In this document: positions 32,764 through 40,816 of the stretch, one piece after another
Numbering within the stretch: the first letter of the stretch is position 1
How the letters are laid out: each line of letters starts with the position of its first letter
From: Tepidanaerobacter sp. GT38
GTDB taxonomy: Bacteria > Bacillota > Thermosediminibacteria > Thermosediminibacterales > Tepidanaerobacteraceae
Reading direction: 5' to 3'
Assembly (NCBI RefSeq): GCF_021991635.1
Contig: NZ_JAFFJA010000011.1
Location: 1 to 40,819, forward strand
Length of the DNA stretch: 40,819 nt
The notes under the pieces: generated by a model
Told to the model about the DNA's origin: nothing
Seen by the model: the letters and a program-made list of their open reading frames with translations, nothing else
Database searches by the model: none
Program-made: the position numbers and the translations under genes

Positions 32764-34914
32764 ATGAAAAAAGTTTTAGCTTTGATTTTAGTGTTAACCT
32801 TTGTTCTTTCTTGCAGTATTCAGGCTTTAGCCTTGAATGCAGGCATTTCCCAGGAAGAAGCCATACAAAAGATTAAAGATATTTTTGATACAACAACCTA
32901 TGACCGTTTTAATGTAAGCTACAACGAAAATCACGATAACAAAAAGATTTGGGAGCTTAGCTGGTCTAAAACACAAGCACCTTATGGAAGTTTATATGCA
33001 AGCATAGATGCTAAAACAGGTAACATTCTCAGCATCAGCTTGTATAAAGGCTACGATCCGAACAGGAAGACTTCACCCATTCCAAAATACAGTGAAGAAG
33101 AGGCAAGGAAAATAGCTGAAAGCTTTGCTAAAAAATTACAGCCTGAAGAATTTGCAAAAACAAAACTTTTATCTCGGGATATGCCGGTATATCCTATAGA
33201 CAGGGACGCTTATAGCGACAGCTATTCTTTCAATTTTACCCGTATGGAAAATGATATACCTGTAGAGGGAAATGGGATTAAAATCACGGTAGATGCTCAT
33301 ACCGGGGAAATTGAAAATTATTCTTTTACTTGGTCTTGGGAACCATTGCCTTCCTCGAAAAACATTATCTCAATACAAGATGCTGAACAAATATTTAAAG
33401 ATGAAACAGGTTTAAAACTGATTTATCGCCGTTACTATGACTACCCCACTCAAAAAGATGATATTAAACTGGTTTATACGCTTGAAAGGCCCGGCAGTGT
33501 TTTAATCGATGCGGTTACAGGAAAGATGCTTGATAATGAATACTTTGATCTTTACACCAGAGCTGCGGCAGAAACCGCCCAGAAGGCGGATGCAGACTTT
33601 ACTCCTGTTGAAAATAAACAGGTTGAAATCACAAAAAATTGTATTTCTAAAGAGGCTGCGATAAATATTGTAAAAAAATATATATCAATCCCTGATGGTT
33701 TTAAACAGCGCTCAGCATACCTTTATGAAGGCTATGATAACCCCGAACACAAGATCTGGAACATCGAATGGCAAAAATCTAGTGCCGATGGTGAGGACGG
33801 CTTTATATCTGCCCGAGTTAATGCCATAACTTCTGAACTTTTAAGCTTTGATATCTATGATTATAGTAAACATTCGAAAGAATTTAAGCAAAACTATGAT
33901 AGAAGCGCAGCTTTGAAAAAAGCTGAGGAGTTTTTAAAAAAGCATCAGCCAGAACGGTTTGCAAATGTAATGCTTGAAGAAATAAAAGAACGGATAGAAT
34001 CCCCTGAAAAGGTTCAAAAGCATAGTTTTAACTATATCAGACTTGTGAACGGTATTCCTTATACTGCCAACGGGTTTAATATAACAGTTGATGCAGAAAC
34101 AGGCAAAATTACCAATTATCATATGAATTGGCATGAAAAGAACTTCCCCAGCGCTGACGGCGTTTTAGAAAAAGCCGATGCGGAAGCTCGCTTCTTAAGT
34201 GATATAGGACTAGAGTTAGTTTATGCATCTTTGTATAACTCAAAAGAAGAGACTTACGATTATAAACTGGTTTACAAAGTCAAACCCGCAAAATCCTATA
34301 CCTTTGATGCTTTTGATTTTCAGCCTTTAGACTATAACGGCAAACCCATCAAAGAAGAGACTAAAACTGACTTTACGGACATAAAGGGACATTGGGCTGA
34401 AAAGGACATACAGCTTTTGGTGGATTTAGGCATAATAAAATCTGAAGAAAGCCTGTTCAGACCCGATGTGGCCATAACAGAAGGTGAATTCATAAAACTA
34501 TTAATGGTCGCAAAAGGCCATAGAATCTCGGATGATAGACCCATTGTGCCAATAATAAGAGCAGAATCTCATGTTAAAAGCGATGATGACATATCAAAAT
34601 ATATCGAAGAAGCTATAAAACTTGGTTGGGTAAAAGACAATGAAGTTTCGGCAAAAAGTAGCCTTTCTAGGGAAAAAGCAGCTGCTTTCGTAATAAGAGC
34701 AATGGGATATGAAAAAGTTGCAAGCATTCCTGAAATTTACAAAGACACTGTAAAAGATAGTGCTTCCGTAAAACTTGAATACAAGGGTCATACGGCAATA
34801 GCCATGGGACTTAAAATTTTATCGGCAACAAACGGCAATTTTTACCCGAAAAATTCTGTAAGCCGTGCTCAAGCTGCAACCATTCTGGTCCGGATGCTTA
34901 AAGCAAGTTCTTAA
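32764..34914 (+). CDS. Secreted YcdB/PepSY-type protein with C-terminal SLH domains
   Basis: A 716-residue exported protein. A signal peptide (MKKVLALILVLTFVL, cleavage after ALA at about residue 23) is followed by two long homologous halves. Each contains a YcdB/YcdC- and PepSY-like unit ending in ITVDAHTGEIENY or ITVDAETGKITNY. The C-terminal 180 residues hold SLH motifs (FTDIKGHWAEKDIQLLVDLGI, with the last conserved part NGNFYPKNSVSRAQAATILVRML), which attach proteins to the cell wall or S-layer. PepSY-like domains often act as protease inhibitors or chaperones. The ATG follows AGGGGAGG. Confidence 0.85.
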   Translation: MKKVLALILVLTFVLSCSIQALALNAGISQEEAIQKIKDIFDTTTYDRFNVSYNENHDNKKIWELSWSKTQAPYGSLYASIDAKTGNILSISLYKGYDPNRKTSPIPKYSEEEARKIAESFAKKLQPEEFAKTKLLSRDMPVYPIDRDAYSDSYSFNFTRMENDIPVEGNGIKITVDAHTGEIENYSFTWSWEPLPSSKNIISIQDAEQIFKDETGLKLIYRRYYDYPTQKDDIKLVYTLERPGSVLIDAVTGKMLDNEYFDLYTRAAAETAQKADADFTPVENKQVEITKNCISKEAAINIVKKYISIPDGFKQRSAYLYEGYDNPEHKIWNIEWQKSSADGEDGFISARVNAITSELLSFDIYDYSKHSKEFKQNYDRSAALKKAEEFLKKHQPERFANVMLEEIKERIESPEKVQKHSFNYIRLVNGIPYTANGFNITVDAETGKITNYHMNWHEKNFPSADGVLEKADAEARFLSDIGLELVYASLYNSKEETYDYKLVYKVKPAKSYTFDAFDFQPLDYNGKPIKEETKTDFTDIKGHWAEKDIQLLVDLGIIKSEESLFRPDVAITEGEFIKLLMVAKGHRISDDRPIVPIIRAESHVKSDDDISKYIEEAIKLGWVKDNEVSAKSSLSREKAAAFVIRAMGYEKVASIPEIYKDTVKDSASVKLEYKGHTAIAMGLKILSATNGNFYPKNSVSRAQAATILVRMLKASS

Positions 34915-35275
34915 TCAAATTGCGATTTTGCAAAAACTTAAATTTATAAACTTAATTGCTAGTAACTTAATCACATTATGGCAGAATAATTAAAATAATA
35001 AAGGGCAAAATAATACCGAAGGGTTCGCAGTGGCCGAGCCAAGACTATCGGAGGATCTTATAAAGGGTTCTTCGATAGTCGGCCAAAGGTAGATGTCGGG
35101 TCTTCGGGCTCGGCATCTGCCGGCGGGCAGAGGGCTATGCGTCTTGTAAGGCTCTATGATAGCCCAACTGTTATCATAGGGTCGAAAAAGATGCATAGTC
35201 TTCGAGCTAAGATCATCATGGGTTCCGCAGGTTAATACAATATGGAGTATTGTACAAGATACTTTGTTGCATTAA

Positions 35276-35403
35276 TTGGAGGTTTGTAGTAGCCGAGAGG
35301 TTGCTGCAGGCTTCTAAGGTACTCATGATGGTCGAGCATAGGTTGTTATGGGCTTTGTAATGGTCTATTGCAGTCGAAAGATTGTAGTAGGCTATGTAAA
35401 GGT
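35276..35403 (+). repeat. Tandem hairpin units of 39-44 bases within the candidate RNA
   Basis: Three consecutive units end in similar sequence: GGCTTCTAAGGT (to 35320), GGCTTTGTAATGGT (to 35364) and GGCTATGTAAAGGT (to 35403). Two of them also share a core of AGYC-GARA-GRTTG around the loop. An end GGCCAAAGGT after H1 (35081-35090) resembles the same junction. The arms differ in sequence while remaining paired, as expected for duplicated, diverging RNA stems. Confidence 0.6.
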
Positions 35404-35410
35404 CCGTAGC

Positions 35411-35447
35411 AGCTGTAGCGAAGGTCACTGCGAGCTCTTTTATTTTT
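35411..35447 (+). terminator. Terminator-like hairpin with U tract at the end of the candidate RNA
   Basis: AGCTGTAG (35411-35418) pairs with CTGC-G-AGCT (35428-35436, one bulge) and is followed by CTTTTATTTTT (35437-35447). This fits an intrinsic terminator in the plus direction. Confidence 0.6.
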
Positions 35448-35451
35448 AAGC

Positions 35452-35478
35452 ACCCTGCAGGGAATTTACCTGCAGGGT
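35452..35478 (+). terminator. GC-rich hairpin before the ABC-F gene
   Basis: ACCCTGCAGG (35452-35461), loop GAATTTA, CCTGCAGGGT (35469-35478), then TTATGGTTCTTATT. A perfect 10-bp stem with a modest U-rich tail; a second terminator or an attenuator upstream of the ABC-F gene. Confidence 0.55.
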
Positions 35479-35561
35479 TTATGGTTCTTATTGTCTTAGC
35501 CTTCACCTTGTGTTAACATATATTTGATTTAAATTATGTACATACCTAATGGTGATAAATA

Positions 35562-37457
35562 ATGGCTATATTAAATGTATCAGGTTTGTGCAAGAGTTTT
35601 GGCACAGACGTTATATTAGAAGATATAAATTTTTTAATTGAAGCAAACGACAAAATAGGATTGGTGGGTTTAAATGGTGCAGGAAAATCCACCCTGCTTA
35701 AAATACTGGCAGGAAAAATACCCTATGACAGCGGAAACATTTTCATGGATAAAGGTTTAAAGATAGGATATTTATCACAGGGTGCAACCTTTGAAAGTAA
35801 TACTACTATAAAGGAAGCCCTGTCATCTATTTTTATAGAGCTACAAAGTCAGGAAAAAAAGCTCCGAGAGCTCGAAATTTCGATGTCTACTCCTAAAGTT
35901 TATCAGGATGAAAAGCGGCTCAACGATTTAATGCAGCAGTACGCTATCCTTTTTGAAGATTTTAAATCAAAGGGCGGTTTTGAGATTCAAAGCCGCATAC
36001 GAGGGGTGATTCGCGGTTTAGGGTTTGATGATGAGAATATTCCCATCTCAACACTAAGCGGCGGCCAAAAAACCCGCTTAGCTCTAGGCAGAGTGCTTTT
36101 ACAGTCACCTGACCTTTTGCTTTTAGATGAGCCTACCAACTATTTGGATTTAGAATCTATTCAATGGTTAGAAGCATTTTTAAAGGATTACAATAAAGCC
36201 TTTTTAATAGTATCTCACGACCGATATTTTCTTGATAATGTAACTACTAAAATCTTCGAACTAGAACATGGCCGTATTGCAGTATACACCGGCAATTATT
36301 CCAAATACATCGAGAAAAAACAGGTCGTAATTAAAGCCCTAAAAAAACAGGAGGAAATTAGACAAAAAGAAATTGAACGGCTTCAAAAGAACATTCAGAC
36401 TTTCATTTCCCACAGAAAATATTCACAGGCTGAAAGCCGTCGAAAAAGGCTGCAAGAACTTCTTCCCAGCCCTATATTTAAAGAACGCAAGCCTGACATT
36501 AAGATGAAATTCGATATACAAGAAACCAGCGGCAAAGAAGTACTTAAAATAGAGAACTTGAGCTTTTCTTATGGAGAAAAGAAAATATTAAACTCCGTAA
36601 ATTTACAGGTTTACCGTGGCGAACGCATAGGCATAATCGGCCCTAACGGCATAGGCAAATCTACGCTTTTAAAGCTTCTGGCAGGTGAACTTGAGCCGCA
36701 GGAAGGATATGTTGAGTTGGGCCACAATGTTTTTCCTGTGTATTTTGACCAGGAACAAAAAGACCTTTCCCCAGATGCCACAATCCTTGAAGAGGTGTAC
36801 AATTCTGTGCCGGGCCTTACCTTGACGGAAATAAGGACTTTTTTAGGAAGTCTGCTCTTTTCTGGTGATGAGGTTGAAAAGCAGATAAGTGTTTTAAGTG
36901 GCGGCGAAAAAAGCAGAGTGGCTTTAGCCAAGGCAATCCTGCAAGGGGCAAATCTTCTCCTGCTGGACGAGCCCACAAACCATTTGGATATACTATCTAA
37001 GGAAAAATTGGAAGATGCCTTGATGTCCTTTAATGGAACCCTCATCGCAGTTTCTCACGACCGATATTTTTTATCGAAAATTACCACACGGATTTGGGAA
37101 TTTGACGGAGACGGCATAGCAGATTTTGATGGAAGCTATAATTATTACCTGGAAAAAAAGAACGAAAGCAAAAAGAAAGACATTCCGGAGAATAATGTAA
37201 ATAAGACAAAGCTTAAAAAAGCTAGGCTTTTGGAAAGAAAAGAACGAGAAAAGCAACGTCAGGCTCAAAAGCGATTAAAGGAGATAGAGGAATCTATCCT
37301 AAAAAAAGAAGAAGAGCTGGAGGAGCTTGAACTTATGTTGTGTCAGCCGGAGGTTTACAGCAACCCTGAAAAGGCACAGGAAGTAAACGGCGCATATAAC
37401 AAAGTGCTTGCCGAATTAGAACAGCTGTATGAAATGCTAGATGAGCAGGAGGATTAG
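35562..37457 (+). CDS. ABC-F family ATP-binding protein (YdiF-like)
   Basis: A 631-residue cytoplasmic protein with two ABC ATPase domains and no membrane segments, the ABC-F layout; these proteins act on the ribosome in translation or antibiotic protection. Walker A motifs are GLNGAGKST (first half) and GPNGIGKST (second). Signature motifs are [13 protein letters not shown] and [13 protein letters not shown], and Walker B motifs are [12 protein letters not shown] and [13 protein letters not shown] charged linker joins the domains and a coiled-coil tail (about 540-631) follows. The length and the tsaD gene 5 bases downstream match ydiF of B. subtilis. The ATG follows GGTGATAAATA. Confidence 0.92.
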   Translation: MAILNVSGLCKSFGTDVILEDINFLIEANDKIGLVGLNGAGKSTLLKILAGKIPYDSGNIFMDKGLKIGYLSQGATFESNTTIKEALSSIFIELQSQEKKLRELEISMSTPKVYQDEKRLNDLMQQYAILFEDFKSKGGFEIQSRIRGVIRGLGFDDENIPISTLSGGQKTRLALGRVLLQSPDLLLLDEPTNYLDLESIQWLEAFLKDYNKAFLIVSHDRYFLDNVTTKIFELEHGRIAVYTGNYSKYIEKKQVVIKALKKQEEIRQKEIERLQKNIQTFISHRKYSQAESRRKRLQELLPSPIFKERKPDIKMKFDIQETSGKEVLKIENLSFSYGEKKILNSVNLQVYRGERIGIIGPNGIGKSTLLKLLAGELEPQEGYVELGHNVFPVYFDQEQKDLSPDATILEEVYNSVPGLTLTEIRTFLGSLLFSGDEVEKQISVLSGGEKSRVALAKAILQGANLLLLDEPTNHLDILSKEKLEDALMSFNGTLIAVSHDRYFLSKITTRIWEFDGDGIADFDGSYNYYLEKKNESKKKDIPENNVNKTKLKKARLLERKEREKQRQAQKRLKEIEESILKKEEELEELELMLCQPEVYSNPEKAQEVNGAYNKVLAELEQLYEMLDEQED

Positions 37458-37462
37458 AAAAA

Positions 37463-38482
37463 ATGTCCTTGAAAAAAGAAAATTTTATAACCCTCGGTAT
37501 AGAAACATCCTGTGATGAAACATCTGTATCTGTAGTAAAAGACGGCAGAAAAATACTGTCAAACACCATTTTTTCACAGATAAAGCAGCACGCCAAATTT
37601 GGAGGTGTGGTACCCGAGATTGCCTCAAGGCAACATCTTGAAGCAATTTCTCATGTGACGCAACAGGCACTGGAAGAGGCTTCAATTGACTTTGATGATG
37701 TAGATCTGATAGCGGTAACCAACGGCCCCGGTTTGATAGGAGCATTATTGGTAGGTGTATCATATGCCAAAGGGTTAGCATATGCTCTCAATAAACCCTT
37801 AATAGGTGTTAATCACATTGAAGGCCATATATTTGCAAATTTCCTTGAAAGTGACTTTGCCCCACCTTTTTTATGTCTTGTGGTGTCTGGAGGTCATTCC
37901 CATTTGGTATATGTAAAAGACTTTGGCAAATACGAAGTAATGGGTCAAACGGTAGATGATGCTGCCGGCGAGGCTTTTGACAAGGTGGCTCGGGCTTTGG
38001 GCCTTGGGTATCCAGGAGGCCCGCTAATCGATAAAGCTGCAAGGCATGGAAATGATTCGGCCATATCCTTTCCTGTAGCTCATTTAAAAGGCGGGGAACT
38101 CAATTTCAGCTTTAGCGGCATAAAAACGGCAGTTTTAAATTATCTAAATCGCCAAAGACAAAAAGGAGAGCCAATAGTAGTTGAGGATGTGGCAGCGAGT
38201 TTTCAAAAAGCAGTAGTTGATGCTCTGGTGGAAAACACTTTAAAAGCAGCCAAAATGAAAAACGTAAAAACAATTGCACTGGCAGGGGGAGTTGCTGCAA
38301 ATAGCCGTCTTCGGCAGGAACTTGCCAATCGGGCCGGCAGAGACTTTCATGTTAAATTCCCACCTTTAATACTTTGCACTGACAATGCGGCTATGATTGC
38401 CTGTGCAGGTTATTACCGCTATCTTATGGGAAATAAATCAGATATGACCCTAACTCCTTATGCAAATTTAAAGCTGTTTTAA
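37463..38482 (+). CDS. tsaD: tRNA N6-adenosine threonylcarbamoyltransferase TsaD
   Basis: TsaD transfers the threonylcarbamoyl group to A37 of ANN-decoding tRNAs (t6A), working with TsaB and TsaE. The 339-residue ASKHA-fold protein shows [43 protein letters not shown], the metal-binding HIEGH motif (His118, His122), [11 protein letters not shown] and [12 protein letters not shown]. The ATG follows GGAGGATT that overlaps the end of the ABC-F gene. tsaB and tsaE lie nearby on the other strand. Confidence 0.97.
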   Translation: MSLKKENFITLGIETSCDETSVSVVKDGRKILSNTIFSQIKQHAKFGGVVPEIASRQHLEAISHVTQQALEEASIDFDDVDLIAVTNGPGLIGALLVGVSYAKGLAYALNKPLIGVNHIEGHIFANFLESDFAPPFLCLVVSGGHSHLVYVKDFGKYEVMGQTVDDAAGEAFDKVARALGLGYPGGPLIDKAARHGNDSAISFPVAHLKGGELNFSFSGIKTAVLNYLNRQRQKGEPIVVEDVAASFQKAVVDALVENTLKAAKMKNVKTIALAGGVAANSRLRQELANRAGRDFHVKFPPLILCTDNAAMIACAGYYRYLMGNKSDMTLTPYANLKLF

Positions 38483-38523
38483 GGAAATAGGTTTTAAATT
38501 AATAATAATACTCGGAGGCCAAA

Positions 38524-39003
38524 ATGCGCAGAGTTCAAAGGCATCAAGTTCAAGATGTGAATTCCCTTTGGTTTTGGTATAAAACCGTCAACCCCTTTAA
38601 AGTCGTCATCAACTTTATAGTGATTTATTTCGCCCGGTTTATACCCCATCTTCCATTAAAAAATTTCCTATACAGGCTTATAGGAATGAAAATCGGCAAA
38701 AATGTATCTGTAGGCTTAATGGCTATGTTTGACATATTTTTCCCTGAACTGATTGAAATAGGGGATAATTCAATAATTGGATATAACTCCACAATATTGG
38801 CCCATGAGTACATGGTAAAAGAGTGGGGCACAGGAAAGGTTATCATAGGAAAGGATGTAACGATTGGTGCAAATGTTACCATTCTGCCTGGAGTTGTCAT
38901 CGGCAACGGGGCGACCGTGTCGGCCTGCTCACTGGTTAACAAGGACGTGGCGGAAAATTCATTTGTAGGCGGAATACCTATAAAACCTTTAAATGTAACA
39001 TAG
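38524..39003 (+). CDS. Hexapeptide-repeat acyltransferase
   Basis: A 159-residue protein of the left-handed beta-helix acyltransferase superfamily. After a basic N-terminus and a hydrophobic stretch (VVINFIVIYFARFI) come hexapeptide repeats: IGKNVSVG, IEIGDNSIIGYNSTILAH, VIIGKDVTIGANVTILPGVVIGNGATV, and the closing SFVGGIPIKPL. The acyl donor and acceptor cannot be inferred; the hydrophobic part suggests action at the membrane on a sugar or lipid. The ATG follows CGGAGG. It is the last gene of the plus-strand group before the convergent rimI. Confidence 0.85.
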   Translation: MRRVQRHQVQDVNSLWFWYKTVNPFKVVINFIVIYFARFIPHLPLKNFLYRLIGMKIGKNVSVGLMAMFDIFFPELIEIGDNSIIGYNSTILAHEYMVKEWGTGKVIIGKDVTIGANVTILPGVVIGNGATVSACSLVNKDVAENSFVGGIPIKPLNVT

Positions 39004-39015
39004 CTAAATAACTTA

Positions 39016-39028
39016 GGTGCCTGGCACC
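39016..39028. repeat. GGTGCC-T-GGCACC palindrome between convergent genes
   Basis: A 6-bp perfect inverted repeat with one central base, 12 bases after the acyltransferase stop and just before the rimI stop on the other strand. It could be a short bidirectional terminator, but no proper U tract follows. Confidence 0.5.
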
Positions 39029-39030
39029 AC

Positions 39031-39495
39031 TTAAAGTGAATCTTTCCACATAATTACGGCATCTTCTCTGTTGTCAAGATAATACCCCCGGCGGATGCCT
39101 ACCGGTTCAAAACCAAGTTTGGAATATAAGTTTTGGGCTACATAATTGCTCTTTCTAACTTCCAGGGTCATCTTTTTTGCACCGTGCTCTTTTGCCGCAA
39201 TAATAAGGGAGCGCATGAGCAGTTCTCCCACTCCTCCTCCGCGATATTCAGGAAGTACGCCCACATTTGTCACATGAGCTTCATCAAGGATTATCCACAT
39301 ACCAGCATAGCCTATGATTTTACCCATATATTTTGCTACGATGTAATGGGAAAATTGGTTATCTTTAAGCTCACAGACAAAAGAATATCGCGACCAAGGA
39401 GTCGTAAAACATTGTCGTTCAACTTCCATTACCTCATCTAAATCCTTCATCGTCATTTTCTCAACACTCAACACAGCGTCAGCTCTTTGCTCCAT
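39031..39495 (-). CDS. rimI: Ribosomal-protein-alanine N-acetyltransferase RimI
   Basis: A GNAT acetyltransferase that in E. coli acetylates the N-terminal Ala of ribosomal protein S18; substrates in Firmicutes are less sure. The 154-residue protein shows MTMKDLDEVMEVERQCFTTPWS, the acetyl-CoA binding region VLPEYRGGGVGELLMRSLI, LEVRKSNYVAQNLYSKLGFEPVGIRRGYY and the final NREDAVIMWK. I place the start at ATG 39493-39495 after GGGGAT; it overlaps the tsaB end by 17 bases. Clustering with tsaB/tsaE/tsaD is common in Firmicutes. Confidence 0.9.
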   Translation of the reverse strand: MEQRADAVLSVEKMTMKDLDEVMEVERQCFTTPWSRYSFVCELKDNQFSHYIVAKYMGKIIGYAGMWIILDEAHVTNVGVLPEYRGGGVGELLMRSLIIAAKEHGAKKMTLEVRKSNYVAQNLYSKLGFEPVGIRRGYYLDNREDAVIMWKDSL

Positions 39496-40192
39496 GATCC
39501 CCGTCCCTCTTCTCCTCAGCATTTGATTTGCGAATGTAAAAGGGTTTAATTGAAAAGCAGTCCTGAGCATTGCCTTTAGCATATTCCTCTAAAGCCACTG
39601 CGGCAATTGACGAAGCCCTAGGCATAGCGAAAACAGAACTTGCAATAACAATATTTTCTGCCGGCACTTCTGCCAACGCCTTTTTTACAATTGGCACACC
39701 ATCGCCCAAAATTAATATCTTATGATTTAGGTTTAAAAGCTCCCGGACAAGCGCATCTACTTTAATCAATTTATAATCCCACATGCGCTCAAGTGCAGCA
39801 TCATTAGAACAGTACAGCGAAGTATAAAGTTCCTGCCTCTGGGCATTTATCACCGGGCATATCAAATCATTGTTGCCCATAAGATTATATGCTAAACCAT
39901 CGAGGGTATTGACTCCTATCATAGGCTTATTTAAAGCATGAGCCAGACCTTGTGCACAGGCCATGCCTATTCTAATTCCTGTAAAAGACCCGGGCCCTTT
40001 GGCAACTGCTATTACATCTAAATCCTGTACCGTAAGTTCTAAGTCTTCCAACATTTGCTTGATGATAACCATCATTTTTTCCGAATGGCTTTGTTTGTTG
40101 TTCTCTATATATTCTGCCAGAAGCTTTTCCTCATTTAGTACTGCTACTGTCGTAACAATAGAGGATGAATCAAGAGCTAAAACATTTGTCAT
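39479..40192 (-). CDS. tsaB: tRNA threonylcarbamoyladenosine biosynthesis protein TsaB
   Basis: TsaB is the scaffold subunit that dimerises with TsaD for t6A synthesis. The 237-residue ASKHA-like protein has VLALDSSSIVTTVAVLNE, the HSEKMM motif, VAKGPGSFTGIRIGMACAQGLAHALN and VINAQRQELYTSLY. The metal-binding HxEGH motif of TsaD is absent, as expected for TsaB. Its ATG overlaps the tsaE stop by 4 bases and its end overlaps rimI, so the three genes form one tightly coupled unit. Confidence 0.95.
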   Translation of the reverse strand: MTNVLALDSSSIVTTVAVLNEEKLLAEYIENNKQSHSEKMMVIIKQMLEDLELTVQDLDVIAVAKGPGSFTGIRIGMACAQGLAHALNKPMIGVNTLDGLAYNLMGNNDLICPVINAQRQELYTSLYCSNDAALERMWDYKLIKVDALVRELLNLNHKILILGDGVPIVKKALAEVPAENIVIASSVFAMPRASSIAAVALEEYAKGNAQDCFSIKPFYIRKSNAEEKRDGDHGAKS

Positions 40193-40647
40193 ATACTCAA
40201 CTCCCGCAGCTTGCTGTCGTAATAAGGACTGTCAGATAAAAACCGTATTTCCCGATGAAAGTCATCCAAAACCATAAAATCTATCCATAGCACATCATCG
40301 GGCAACAGCTCTTTTACTTTATCCGCCCATTCCATAACAACAACATAACCATCTAAATAATCGTCAAAGCCTATGTTTTCAAGTTCCTGCAGGCTGTCCA
40401 GCCTGTAAACGTCCATATGGGCTAAAGGCACAGGTCCTGTATATTCATTGATTATTGTAAATGTTGGACTTGTTACATCATCCTCTATGCCAAGTCCTTT
40501 GGCTATACCTTTTGTAAAGGCGGTCTTGCCTGCTCCCAGATCACCTGTAAGGGCTATAAAATCGCCTTTTACCAGGGTTTTGCCTAAAGATTTTCCCAGT
40601 TTTTCCGTTTGCTCTAAATTCTGCGTCTTAAATACAACTTCCATCAT
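40189..40647 (-). CDS. tsaE: tRNA threonylcarbamoyladenosine biosynthesis ATPase TsaE
   Basis: TsaE is the small ATPase that drives turnover of the TsaBD complex. The protein of about 152 residues has the Walker A motif LTGDLGAGKTAFTKGIA, TSPTFTIINEY, the HMDVYRL motif and VVVMEWADK, all family hallmarks. Three in-frame ATGs lie near the AGGATGA site; I choose 40645-40647, with 40644 close behind and 40653 unlikely because it overlaps that site. It is the first gene of the tsaE-tsaB-rimI unit. Confidence 0.93.
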   Translation of the reverse strand: MMEVVFKTQNLEQTEKLGKSLGKTLVKGDFIALTGDLGAGKTAFTKGIAKGLGIEDDVTSPTFTIINEYTGPVPLAHMDVYRLDSLQELENIGFDDYLDGYVVVMEWADKVKELLPDDVLWIDFMVLDDFHREIRFLSDSPYYDSKLRELSI

Positions 40648-40678
40648 GCTCATCCTATTTTTTAAATCATTAGTAATT

Positions 40679-40706
40679 ATTATACCACATATTGTAACAG
40701 AGTAAA
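40679..40706 (-). promoter_or_regulatory. Promoter of tsaE-tsaB-rimI
   Basis: On the minus strand TTTACT (40701-40706), 16 bases, TATAAT (40679-40684), preceded by TGG to make an extended -10 element. Confidence 0.65.
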
Positions 40707-40792
40707 TATTAGTGGAACCACCATGTGAAGTTTGGAAAAGGAAAACACCGGGGCCTTTATTGCCACAAAATCAGGTTTCGGCACAAGTCCCC

Positions 40793-40816
40793 CTTTATAC
40801 CCTAATTGGTATAAAG
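40793..40816. repeat. Inverted repeat at the right edge
   Basis: CTTTATACC (40793-40801), loop CTAATT, GGTATAAAG (40808-40816). A 9-bp perfect inverted repeat upstream of the tsaE promoter; operator or terminator of a gene outside the window. Nothing else is visible in 40707-40819. Confidence 0.5.

Larger units (their letters stand above)
35021..35447 (+). ncRNA. Candidate structured RNA: chain of G.U-rich hairpins
   Basis: I do not recognise this RNA. The plus strand folds into consecutive long stems. H1 pairs 35043-35057 with 35066-35080 (15 bp). H2 pairs 35088-35102 with 35107-35121 (15 bp, cUUCGg loop). H3 pairs 35130-35145 with 35188-35203 (16 bp), then a 4x4 internal loop and a 12-bp inner stem (35150-35161/35172-35183). 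H5 pairs 35276-35294 with 35299-35317 (19 bp, GAGA loop). H7 pairs 35360-35375 with 35380-35395 (16 bp, GAAA loop). These stems contain over 20 G.U pairs, which would be C/A mismatches in the opposite strand, so the RNA must be the plus strand. The stretch is visibly more GC-rich than its neighbours. It lacks the tmRNA, RNase P and SRP hallmarks I know. The 5' end is approximate. Confidence 0.65.
34915..35561. other. 647-base non-coding region before the ABC-F gene
   Basis: The first 105 bases are AT-rich and without a clear promoter. The candidate structured RNA fills 35021-35447, then a second GC-rich hairpin (35452-35478), then about 80 bases of leader with nothing special before the ABC-F start. 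Two minus-strand reading frames here lack ribosome sites and family resemblance. Confidence 0.7.

Noticed and set aside
35021-35447. tmRNA, RNase P RNA, SRP RNA or T-box as explanation of the structured region
   Set aside because: I see no tRNA-like ends with tag frame, no RNase P core such as GAGGAAAGTCC, no SRP tip motif and no T-box TGG-containing antiterminator before an aminoacyl-tRNA gene.
34990-35506. Two minus-strand open frames of 68 and 96 codons in the non-coding region before the ABC-F gene
   Set aside because: They overlap the strongly structured plus-strand RNA, have no good ribosome sites and resemble no family.
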